64,000 bases of DNA from Pseudofrankia sp. DC12 (lineage in GTDB: Bacteria > Actinomycetota > Actinomycetes > Frankiales > Frankiaceae), in the NCBI RefSeq assembly GCF_000966285.1, contig NZ_KQ031391.1, positions 186,001 to 250,000 of the forward strand. The letters are read 5' to 3'. The notes beneath the pieces are model-generated. The model made no database searches, was not told where the DNA came from, and saw nothing but the letters and a program-made list of their open reading frames with translations. Both the position numbers and the translations under genes were made by a program. Shown piece after piece: positions 34,001 to 46,000 of the stretch. The first letter of the stretch is position 1; each line of letters begins with the position of its first letter.

Positions 34001-37000
34001 GAACGGGATCTCCGTGTCGGTCGGGTCGAGGACCCACTGGACCGGCTCGCCGCCGGGCGCGGGGAAGATGGTCCGCAGCGCCTCGTGCCTGGCCACGACG
34101 TCGTGCACCGCGGCGCGCAGCGCGGCCAGGTCCAGCGGGCCGGTCAGCCGCCAGGTGATCGGGATGTTGTAGGTCGGGCTCGGGCCCTCCACCTGCCCGA
34201 CCACCCACAGCCGGCGCTGCGCGAACGACAGCGGCGGGTTCACCGGGCGCGGCCGGCGGCTGACAGCCGGGCTCGCGGTACCGGCCTGGTCGAGCCGGCG
34301 GGCGAGCCGGGCGACGGTCGGGTCCTCGAAGACCGCCCGCGGCGTGATCTCCAGCCCGAAGGCCGACCGGACCGCCGCGCACAGCCGCATCACGAGCAGC
34401 GAATGCCCGCCGAGGGCGAAGAAGTCATCGTCGACGCCGACCCGCTCGACCCCGAGCACGGCGGCGAACCGATCGGCGAGCAGCTCCTCGCGGGTGTCGC
34501 GGGGCCGCCGCCCGGCGGCCGTCGCCGGCGCGGACGGCTCGGGCAGCGCCCGGCGGTCCAGCTTGCCGTTGACCGTGCGGGGCAGCCGGTCCAGCGTGAC
34601 GAACGCCTGCGGGACCATGTACGCCGGGAGCACCCGGGCGACCTGCGCCCGGGCCGCCCCAGCCGGGTCCGCCCCGGCCGCCGCGGCCGGCACCAGGTAG
34701 GCCACGAGCTGGACCGCGGGCGGGGCATCCGGACGGAACCAGACCGCCGCCGCCGCGACGCCGGGCACGGCGTCCAGCACCCGCTCGATCTCCCCGAGCT
34801 CGACCCGGAAGCCGCGCACCTTGACCTGGTCGTCCGCGCGCCCAAGGAACACGAGCGAGCCGCCGGGCCGGCGCCGGGCCAGGTCGCCGGTGCGGTACAT
34901 CCGGTCGCCGGGAGCCCCGAACGGGTCGGCGACGAACCGGGCCGCCGTCAGGCCGGCGCGGCGCTGGTAGCCACGGGCGAGGCCCGGCCCGGACAGGTAA
35001 AGCTCACCGGCGACCCCGTCCGGGACCGGCGCGAGCGCCCCGTCGAGCAGGTAGGCCCGGGTGTTGGCGAGGGGCGCGGCCCAGCCTGGGTCGGCGCCCG
35101 TGCTGTGCCAGCCGTAGGCGTCCACGGAGTACTCGGTCGGCCCGTACAGGTCATGGACGACCATCCCGGGCAGCGCGCGCAGCCGTTCCCACAGCGGTGG
35201 CGGCGTCGCCTCGCCGCCGACGAGCAGGACGCCCGGCCGGTGGCCCTCGGGCCGCAGGAACCCGTGGCTCATCAGTTCCTGCAGGTAGGTCGGGGTCAGG
35301 TCGAGCACGTCGACCCGGGTCCGCTCGACGTAGTCGACGAGGGCAGCTGCGTCCCGCGCGACGGCCTCGTCGACGACGTGCGTCTCGTGCCCGGCCAGCA
35401 GCCACAGCAGCGGCTCCCACGAGCCGTCGAAGCTGAACGAGGCCGCGTGCAGCACGCGTTGGGCGCCCCGGTCGGGACCGGCGGCGCGCTCGACCGGCGC
35501 GATGAGGTCGACCAGGTGCGAGGCGAACAGGTTGGCCAGGCCCCGGTGGGTGCCGATGACCGCCTTGGGGACGCCGGTCGACCCGGAGGTGTAGATGACG
35601 CTGGCCGCCGCGTCCGGGTCGGGCGCCGCCGTGGCCCGGTCGCCGGAGGCCTCCAGGTCGAGTTCGTCCAGGACGAGCACGGTGCCCGGCCCGGCCGGCA
35701 GCCGGCCGGCGAGGGCTCGCGTGGTGAGGACGGCCACCGGCGCCGCGTCGGCGCGCAGGAACGCCAGCCGGTCGGCCGGCTGCTCGACGTCGATCGGCAG
35801 GTAGCTCGCGCCGGCCGCCAGCACCCCGAAGATCGTCGGGACCATCCGGGCGCGCGGCAGCGCGAGCGCGACGAGGGCCTGCGGTCCGGCGTCGAGCCGG
35901 CGCACCAGCCCGGCGATCCGGTCGACCTCGGCCGCGAGCTGGGTGAACGTCGTCCGGCCCGCGCCGGTGACCAGCGCGACCCGGTCGGGATGCGCGGCCA
36001 CGGCCCGGTCCAGCTGCTCCGGGACGGTCGCCCCACCGGCGGCGGGCAGCGCCCGGGCCGGCCCGGCGGCGGCGCGCAGGGCGGCCGCGCGCTCGGCGTC
36101 GTCCACGATCTCCAGCCGGCCGATGGGACGGTCCGGGTCCCGGACGATCTCGGCCAGCAGCCGCGACAGCCGGTCGGCCAGCCGGGCGCCGCCGACCGGC
36201 TCGATGACGTCGGTGGCGAACTCGACCAGCACGGTGACCTCGCCCCGCGCGGCCCGGTCGACGAACGTCACGTCGAGGTCGAACTTGGCGGTCCCGACCT
36301 CGGGGTTGATGAAGGCCACCGGCCCGCCGAGCAGCTCCCGGTCGTCGTCGGCCAGGTGGTGGTAGCCCGCCATCACCTGGAACAGCGGGTTGACCCCGAG
36401 GACGCGGCGCGGGTTCACCGCGGCCACGACGTCCTCGAACGGCAGGTCCTGGTGGTCGAACGCGGCCAGATCGGTCTGACGGGTCCGGCCGAGCAGGTCC
36501 CGGAACGTCGGGTCGCCGGCCAGGTCGGACCGGATCACCAGCGTGTTCACGAAGAAGCCGACGAGGCGTTCGAGCGCGGCGTCGGCGCGCCCGGCGACGG
36601 GCACGCCGATCGGGATGTCGACGCCGGACCCCAGCCGGTGCAGCAGGGTGGCCAGCGCCGCGTGGGCGAGCATCGACATGCTCGTGCCGGTCTCGGCGCA
36701 CAGCGCCCGCAGCCCGGTCGCGACCGGGCCGGGCAGCACCCGCACGACCCGCCCGGACGCGCCGTCGCGGACGGCCGGGCGCGGCCGGTCCAGCGGCAGC
36801 GGGATCTCGTCGGGCAGACCGCGCAGCGCCTCCAGCCAGAACGCGCGCTGGCGGGTGGCGAGGCTGCCGCCCGCGTCCTGGCCGGCGAGCAGCGCCTGCT
36901 GCCAGAGGGCGTAGTCGGCGTACTGGACCGGGAGTGGCGCCCAGTCCGGCGCGCGCCCGGCCAGCCGGGCCGAGTAGGCGGTGTCCAGGTCGAGCAGGAA

Positions 37001-40000
37001 CGGCCGGTCCGACCACTCGTCGGTGACGATGTGGTGCAGCACGACGACGAGCGCGTCGTCGTCCGGCCCGCGCAGCACCGCCAGCCGCAGCGGCACCTCG
37101 GCGGACAAGTCGAAGGGCTCGGCCACCGCCCGGGTGATCCACGCGGTCACCTCGTCCGGCGCGCAGTCGGTGACGTCGAGGCGGGGCCGCGCGGCGGCCG
37201 GGTCCAGGATCCGCTGGTAGGGCTCGCCGTCGGCGACGGCGATGACGGTCCGCAGCGACTCGTGCCGCCCGACCAGGTCGGCGACGGCGGCGCGTAGCGC
37301 GGCGACGTCGAGCCGGCCGGCGACCCGGAACGCGAGCGGGTAGTTGTACGCGTCGGTACCGCCGGCCAGGCGGTCGACCAGCCAGAGGCGCCGCTGCGCC
37401 GGCGAGAGCGGGATGCGCTCCGGCCGCTCCCCCGCGACCAGCGGCGGGCGCCGCGGCGCGGTCTCGGCGCGGCTGGCCACCTTCGCGGCCAGCGCCTCGA
37501 CCGTGGGTGCGTCGAACAGGTCGCGGATGGCGAGGTCGACCTCCAAGGCGGCCCTGGCCCGGCTGACCACCCGGGTCGCGAGCAGGGAATGGCCGCCGAG
37601 GGCGAAGAAGTCGTCGTCCGCGCCGACGGCGGGCAGGCCGAGGACGTCGGCGAACACCTCGGCGAGCCGCCGTTCCAGCGCGGTGGCCGGGGGCCGGCCC
37701 GAGCTGGCCGCCCCTGGCTCGGCCGGCGGCAGCGCCCCGACATCGAGCTTGCCGTTGGCGTTGCGCGGGATCGCCGGCAGCGCCGCGATCGCAGCCGGGA
37801 CGAGGTAGTCCGGCAGGACGGCGGCGAGGTCGGACCGTAGCCGCCCGACGAGCGCGGCGGCGGCGCGGGCCGCGGTCGGGTCGTTGGTGCGGGCTGTACC
37901 GGCGGTCGGCCGGGCGGCCGGGTCGATGGCCGGACGGGTCGCCGGGAGGGCGGCCGGGCCCGAGCCGCGCACGAGCAGGGCGTCGAGGCGCCCGGAGTCG
38001 TCGGGGCGCGGCGTGAGGGCAGCCTCGTAGCCGAGGCCGTCGGCCAGCGCGTACACGTCGTCGGGTTCGACCACGACCGGCCCGGCGGGAGCCGGGTCGG
38101 CGGGCGACAGCTCGTCGGCGATCCGGGCGTCCGGGATCCCGGTCACCAGGACGCGGGCCGGCCGGCGAGCGCCGAGGAGAGCCTCGACCGCCATGAGATC
38201 GGTTCCGTCGACGCCCCAAGCCACCCTGAGGAGGTCATCCCCAGCCGCCGCGCCGTCCGCTGCCCGGTCGGGCCGGCGTAGCACGACGTCGTAACGGTGC
38301 CGGGTCAGCTCGTTGCGCAGCCGGCCCCGCTTGACCCGCACGGACACTTCCAGGTCGGCCTCGGCGGCCAGCTCGGCGAAGAACGCCGGCGCGACGACCA
38401 GTTCCTTCTCCAGGAGGACCCGCCGGTCCACGGCGGCCGTCAGCCGGGCCGGGTCAGGCCCGGCCTCGCCGGAACGGGCCAGCTCGACCGCGCGGTGGAA
38501 GGTGCGCAGCCGGCCGAGGTCGCGCACGTCGCCGACGAACAGGGAGCCGCCCGGGGCGAGCAGGTCGAGCGCGCCACGCAGGACCGAGGCCAGGTAACCG
38601 GCGCTCGGGAAGTACTGGATCACCGAGTTCAGGATCACCGTGTCGAAGAAGGCCGCCGGGAGGCCGTCGGTGACGTGGGCCGGCTGGTGGCGCAGCTCGA
38701 CGCGGCCGAACCGGTCCGGGGCGCCGGCCAGCTCGGCGCGCAGCTTCGCGAGGACCGGGGCGGCGAAGTCCGTGCCCCAGTAAGCCTCGCAGTCGGGCGC
38801 GAGCGGGCCGAGCAGCAGGCCGGTGCCGACCCCGATCTCCAGCACCCGCCGGGGCGCGAGGGCGCGCACCCGGTCGAGGGTCGCCGCCCGCCACTCCCGC
38901 ATGTCGGCCCGCGGGATCGGCTGGCCGTCGTAGCTGGAGTCCCAGCCGGTGAAGTCCTCGACGAGCGCGGCGGCGGGGATCCGCTCGTACTCGTCGCTGT
39001 AGATCTGGCGCCACTCGCCGACCTGGTCGTCCTCGGTCGCGGCCCGGTCGGCGGCGGACCGCTCGGCCGGCACGACGTAGGCGACGAGCCGGCTGGACCC
39101 CGGGGCCGCCGGGTCCGCGGCCGCGATCACCGCCGACTGGCTGACCGCCTCGTGGGCGTCGAGCGCGGCGGTGACCTCGCCCAGCTCGATCCGGTGGCCC
39201 CGGATCTTGACCTGGTCGTCGGTGCGGCCGAGGAAGTCCAGGTTGCCGTCGGTGGCCCGGCGCACGACCAGGTCGCCGGTCCGGTACATCCGCTCGCCGG
39301 GCCGGACCGGGTCCGCCACGAACCGGGTCGCGGTCAGGCCGAACCGGTCGAGGTAGCCGCGGGCCAGGCCGTCGCCGGCGATGTAAAGCTCACCGGCGGC
39401 GCCGTCGGGGACCGGCCGCAGCCAGCGGTCCAGCACGTAGACCCGGGTGTTGCGGATCGGGCGCCCGACGGTCGGCGTCCGGCTGTCGGACGTCGCGGCG
39501 CCGAGGGTGTTGATCGTGTACTCGGTCGGCCCGTACAGGTTGTAGCCGGCCGTCCCGTCGGTGTCGCGCAGCCGGTTCCAGATCGAGTCCCCGACGGCCT
39601 CGCCGCCCAGCATGACCAGGGCCGGCCGGTGGCGGTGGCCCTCGGTGGCTGGTGCTTCGGTGGGCTCGGTCCGGTCCAGCAGCCCGGCCTCGAAGAGATG
39701 GGCCGCGTAGGTCGGGGTGACGTTGACGACGTCGATGCGGTGCCGGTCGCAGTAGGCGACGAGCCCCTCGGCGTCCCGACGCAGGTTCTCGTCGCAGATG
39801 TGCACCTCATGGCCCTCGACGAGCCAGAGCAGCTCCTCCCACGACATGTCGAAGGCGAAGGAGACGGTGTGCGCGACCCGCAGCCGGCGCCGGGCCGCCG
39901 CCACGGTCGGGGCGAAGATCTCGTCCCGGTGGTTGAGCCACATGTTCGTCAGCCCGCGGTAGGGAGTCACCACGCCCTTGGGCCGGCCGGTCGAGCCGGA

Positions 40001-43000
40001 GGTGTAGATCACGTAGGCCGGGTGCTCGAGCCGGTCGGCGCGGCCGCGGGCGAAGGCGCCGAGCTCGGCGTCCGACAGCACACCGGGCGGGGCCGCGGCG
40101 AGCTCGGCGGCGACCGCGTCGTCGTCGAGCACCAGCCAGGTCTGGCCGGCGGCCTCGTCCGGCGCGCCCGCCAGGTAGCGGCCCGTCACCCGGGTGGTGA
40201 CGAGCAGCCCCGCCCGCGCGTCGGCGACCATCTCCAGCAGGCGCGCCGACGGGTGGTCCAGCTCCAGGGGCAGGTAGGCGGCGCCGGTGCGCAGCACGGC
40301 GAACAGGGCGACGACCATGTCGACCGTCCGGCCGAGCCCGAGCGCGACCACGGTCTCCGGTCCGGCGCCGCGCGCGATCAGCAGCCGGGCCAGCTGGTTC
40401 ACCCGGGCGTCGAGCTCGCCGTAGGTCAGCCGCTCGTCGCCGAGGACCAGCCCGACGACGTCGCGGAGCTCGCCGCCGGCCCGGTCGGCCAGCAGGTCGG
40501 CGACGGTGTCCGCGCCGACCGGCAGCGCCGGCACGGCGGCGTCCCGCTCCAGCCGGTCCCGCTCGGCCGGCAGCAGCGGGTCGAGCGAGCCGACCCGGGC
40601 GTCCAGCCCACCGCTGAGCGTGTCGACCATCGCCAGCAGCCGGGCGAACAGCCCCTCCGCCAGCTCGGTGGTGACGACGTCCGCCCGGTACTCCAGCCGC
40701 ACGGTGATCCGCGCGCCGGGGAACAGCACGAACGTCAGCGGGTAGTGGGTGTGGTCGAGGCTGTCCCCGCCGACGATGCCGTGGCGGGCGGTGGTCTGCT
40801 CGTTGGCGACCTCGTCGATGAAGTTCTGCAGGACGTAGAGAGTGTCGAACAGCGCCTGGTGGCCGCTGGCCCGCTGGATCTCGCCGAGGCCGAGGTACTC
40901 GTGGTCGAGCAGGTCGAGACGCTGGCCGGCGACGCGGTCGAGCAGCTCGCCGACCGTCTCGCGCGGGTCGAGCCGGACCCGGACCGGGACGGTGTTCAGG
41001 AACAGGCCGACGACCTCGTCGATGCCGTCGACGTCGGTCGGCCGGCCGGCGACCGTCGTCCCGAACACGACGTCGTCCGTTCCGGTCGCGCCGGCCAGGA
41101 CCAGCGCCAGCGCGGTGTTGAAGATCGTGTTCAGGGTGACGCCGTGGGCGCGGGAGGCCGTGCGGGCGGCGTCGGCCGTCGCCTCGGGCAGTTCGGCGGT
41201 GATCCGGACCGGCGCGACCGGCGGCAGGCCCCGCGCCGCCGGCACCACCAGCGTCGGGCCTTCGAGGCCGGCGAGCGCGCAGCGCCAGGCCCGCCCGGCT
41301 GCGGCCGTGTCCCGCGAGCGCAGCCAGACCAGGTAGTCGCGGTAGGACCAGCGCGGCGGCCCGGCCGGCCGCGGCGGACCGGCCGCCGGGTCGCCCTCGG
41401 CGGCGTACAGGTCGAGCAGGCCCTCGACGAAGAGCGCCCCGGACCAGCCGTCCCACAGCAGCACCTGACGGTTGACGACCAGCCGGTCGCGCCCCGGCGC
41501 CAGGTGGATCAGGGTCAGCCGGAACAGCGGCGGACGGGTCACATCGAACGGGCGGGCCCGGTCGCCGGCGGCGATCCGGTCGGCCTCGGCCAGGCGTTCG
41601 GGCTCGGCCAGGGCCGACAGGTCGATCTCCTCGACCGGCGCGGGCAGCTCGCGCGCGATGACCTGCACGGGCTGGGGAAGGCCGTCGCTGAGGAAGCCCG
41701 CGCGCAGGGTCGGGGTGACCGCCATGAGGGCGCGGCAGGCGCGGCGCAGCCGGTCGGCGTCGAGCCGGTGGTCGAAGTCGAACCAGAACTGCGCGGTGTA
41801 GGCGTCGCTCGTCTGGTCGAGCGCCGAGTGGAAGTGCAGGCCCTCCTGTAGCGGCGAGAGCGGCCAGACGTCGGCCACCGCGGCCGGGAACGTGCGGGCG
41901 AGCCGGTCGCGCTCGGCCGCCGTGAGCGTGACGAGCTCCGCCGGCCGGGTCGCCGCGGCGGCCGGGGCGGCCGGGGCGAGCGCCGCTAGCTCCCGCAGCG
42001 CGTCGACGAAGCCGGCGGCGATCCCGCTCGCCGCCTGGGCTTCCAGCACGGTCGTCAGGTAGGTGAAGGTGGCCCGCAGCACCGGCCCGTCGGCGGTCTC
42101 GACGCACGCGACGTCGACGGTCAGCGGATAGCCCACGCCCAGACCCGGGTCGGGGGTGGCGGCGAGCGCGTCGAACTCGTCCGCCAGCCCCCAGTCGGCC
42201 CGGGCTTCGGCGCCGAAGCGGCCGAGGTAGTTGAACAGAACCTGGGCCTGCCCGGCCCGGGCGAGGGTGGGGCCGGCGAGCGGGTTCGCGTAGCGCAGCG
42301 GGCCGAAGCCGGTCCCCGCGTCGGGGGTGGCCCGCAGCCGGGCCGTCACGTCGGCGAGCGTCGCGCGCGCGTCGGCCCCGGCCGCCGCCAGCCGGACCGG
42401 CGCGATGCTGGTGAACCAGCCGACCGTCCGGGCCAGGTCCAGGCCGGGGGCGATCTCGTCCCGGCCATGCCGTTCGAGATCGACGAGAAGCTCACCGTCG
42501 CCCCCGGGCACGGCGGCGGCCAGCGCCAGCCGCAGGCCGGCCAGCAGCACGTCGGTGACCTCGGCGTTCGCGGCCGCGGGCACACCGGTGAGCAGCGCGG
42601 CGGTGTCCGCCGCCGGCAGCTCGACGACCAGGCGTGCCGTGTCGGCCACGACGCCGACCGCGGCCGGTCCCAGCCGGGAGCCGTCCGGCGCCGTGGCCGG
42701 GGCGGACGGTTCGGGGAACGGGCGGGCGCCCGGGGCGAGCGCCGCGAGCCAGTGGGTCAGCTCGCCGAGGCGGGCGGGCGCGGTGGCGTGTTCGGCCACG
42801 GCCTGGCTGAAGGCGCGCAGCGAGGTGCCGACCGGCTCCAGCTCGGGGGCCCGGCCGGCGTGGGCCGCATCGTAGGCGGTCTCCAGGTCGGCCAGCAGGA
42901 TCCGCCAGGACACGCCGTCCACGACGAGGTGGTGGATCACCAGTACCAGCCGGCCGGGCTCGGTCGGGCCGGCGTCGAGCCACACCGCGCGGACCACCGC

Positions 43001-46000
43001 GCCGGCGTCCGGGTCCAGGCCGCCCGCGGCCGAGTCGGAGGCCGCGGCGACCGCGGCGCGCAACGCGGCCGGATCGAGCCCGGCGACGTCGACGCGGGTG
43101 AGCGGCGCGAGGTCGGCCCCGGCCGCCGGGACGGCGGGGTCGATCTGGAGCAGCCATACGCCGGGCGCGGGTCGCAGCAGCCGGGCCCGCAGCGCGTCGT
43201 GGTGCGCGACCAGCGCGTGCAGCGCGGCGCGCAGGGCCGTCTGGTCGGTGCCGGCCGGCGTCCGGACGAGGAACGCCTGGTTGAACCGCCGGATCTCGCC
43301 GCCCCACTCGGCGAGCCGGGCCACGATCGGCGGCGGGGTGAGCAGGCCGGTCGCCGACGACGGCGCGTCCGCGCCGACCGGGGCCGCTGGCGCGGCCGAG
43401 GTCTCGGGAGCGGTCCCGGAGGCTGCCTCGCGGCTGGCGACGAGCGCGGCGAGCGCGGCCGGTGTCCGCTGGACGAAGACCTCGCGCGGGGTGAGCCGGA
43501 CGCCCTCGCGGCGGGCTCGGTTGACCAGCTGGATGGCGATGATGCTGTCGCCCCCGAGGGCGACGAAGTCGTCGTCGGCACCGACCTGGTCCAGCCCGAG
43601 CATGGCCGCGAACACCGCGCCGAGCGTGCGCTCCAGGTCGGTGCCGCCCGACCGGCCCGAGGCCGAGGCGGCGGCCAGGTCCGGCGCGGGCAGTGCCGCC
43701 CGGTCGAGCTTCCCGTTGTCGGTCAGCGGCAGCGCGTCCAGTACGACGACCGCAGCCGGGACCATGAAGTCGGGCAGGGCCGCCGCGGCCCGGGCCCGCA
43801 GCGCCAGGCCGTCGACGTGCTGGCCGGCCCGGCGCACGGCGTAGGCGATCAGCCGGCGCCGGCCGGCGTGGTCCTCGCGGGCGAGGACGACGGCCCGCTC
43901 CACCGCCGGGTCGGCCGCGAGGACGGCCTCGATCTCCCCCGGCTCGATCCGGAAGCCGCGGATCTCCACCTGGTCGTCGGCGCGGCCGAGGTACTCCAGC
44001 GCCCCGCCCTGGCCCAGCTGGGCCAGGTCACCGGTGCGGTACATCCGGTCGCCCGGCGCGCCGTAGGGGTCGGCGAGGAACCGGGCGGCGGTCAGGCCGG
44101 ACCGTCCGAGGTAGCCGCGGGCGAGCTGCCCGCCGCTGACGTAGACCTCCCCCGCGACGCCCGGCGGGACCGGGGTGAGGTGCCGGTCGAGGATCCGGGC
44201 CCGCAGGCCGGGCAGCGGCGCACCGATGACGCCACGGCGGCCGGCGGCGGCACTGGCCCGGTCCAGCCGCAGGTACGTGACGTGCACGGTGGTCTCGGTG
44301 ATCCCGTACATGTTGACCAGGACCGGGGCGTCGTCCGGGTGTCGCTCGTACCACGGGTGCAGCCGGTCGACGTCCAGCGCCTCGCCGCCGAAGATCACCA
44401 GCCGGAGCGTCAGCCCCGGGCGGCCGGGGTCACGGCGCTCGGCGTCCCGGTCGGCCTCCAGCAGCGCGCCGAAGGCGGACGGGGTCTGGTTCAGGACGGT
44501 GACGGACTCCCGGCGCAGCAGGTCGAGGAACTGCTCGGGCGCACGGGTGACCTCGTGGTCGACGACGACGAGCCGGCCGCCGTGCAGCAGCGGGCCCCAC
44601 AGCTCCCAGACCGAGAAGTCGAACGACACCGAGTGGAACAGCGTCCAGACGTCGGCGGCGTCGAAGTGGAAGTGCGCCTGGCTGGCGGCGAACAAGCGCA
44701 CCACGTTGCGGTGCGTGACCAGTGCGCCCTTCGGCCGGCCCGTGGAGCCCGACGTGTAGATCACGTAGGCGAGGTTGTCGGGCCGGGCCCGGCCTGCCGG
44801 CCCGGGCCGGCCCGGCGGCTGCTCGGCGAGCGCCGCCTCGACCAGCGGGTCGTCGAGCGCGATCAGCGGCACGCCGGCCCGGGCCGGCAGCTCCGCGCGG
44901 GTCGCGACGGTGGTCAGCGCGCAGACCGGGGCGGCGTCGCGCAGCATGAACCTGATCCGGTCGGCCGGGTAGGCCGGGTCGACCGGCAGGTAGGCGCCGC
45001 CGGCCTTCTGGACGGCGAGCAGGCTGACGACCAGGTCGCACGACCGGGGCAGCGCGACGGCGACGATCGACTCCGGCCCGACGCCCCGGGCGCGCAGCAG
45101 CCGGGCCAGCCGGTTGGCGCGGGCGTCCAGCCGCGCGTAGGTCAGCTCCGTGTCGCGCCAGCGCAGGGCGACGGCGTCCGGGGTCCGGGCGGCCTGGGCC
45201 TCGAACAGCTCGGGCAGGGTGGCTTCTGCGTCGCCGGCCGCGACGGCCGCCGGGGTGAGCGCGGCCAGGCCACGCTCGGCCGCCGGCAGCGCCGCGACGG
45301 CGCCCACCGGGCGGTCCGGGTCAGCCGCGATCTGTGCCAGCAGCGCGAGCAGGCGGTCGGCCAGCCCCGCCACCGTCGCGTCGTCGAGGACGCCCCGCTG
45401 GTAGCCGAAGGTCAGCCGCAGCCGCTCGCCGGGGATGACCCGGACGGTCAGCGCGTAGTGGGTCGCGTCGTGGCCGTCGACGGCCTCGAGGCGCGGTCCG
45501 CCCGGCGGGAGCAGCGTCGTCGTGTCGAACGGGTACGACTCCAGGACGAGCAGGCAGTCGAACAGCTCGCCGCGGCCGGCGGCGGACTGGATCTCGGCCA
45601 GGCCGAGATGCTGGTGGGCGAACATCCGGCCCTGGGCGACCCGCGGGTCGGCCATCAGCTCGGCGAACGTCCGCCGCGCGGTCACCGACACCCGCACCGG
45701 GACGGTGGTGACGAACAGGCCGACCATGGCGTCGGCGCCGGCCAGCTCCGGGGGCCGCCCGGCGGCCGCGGCGCCGAACACGACGTCGTCGCGGCCGACC
45801 GCGCGGGCCAGCAGCACCGCGTGCGCTGCGCGCAGGATCGTGCTCAGCGTCAGGCCCCGCTCGCGGCCGAGCGCGGCCAGCCGGGCGGTCAGTTCCGGGC
45901 TCGCCTCGCGCTCGACGGCGGCCGCGGCGCCGCCGGCCGCCTGCCCGCCGGCCGGGGCCAGCAGGGTCGGCTCCGCCAGGCCGGCCAGCTCGGCCCGCCA

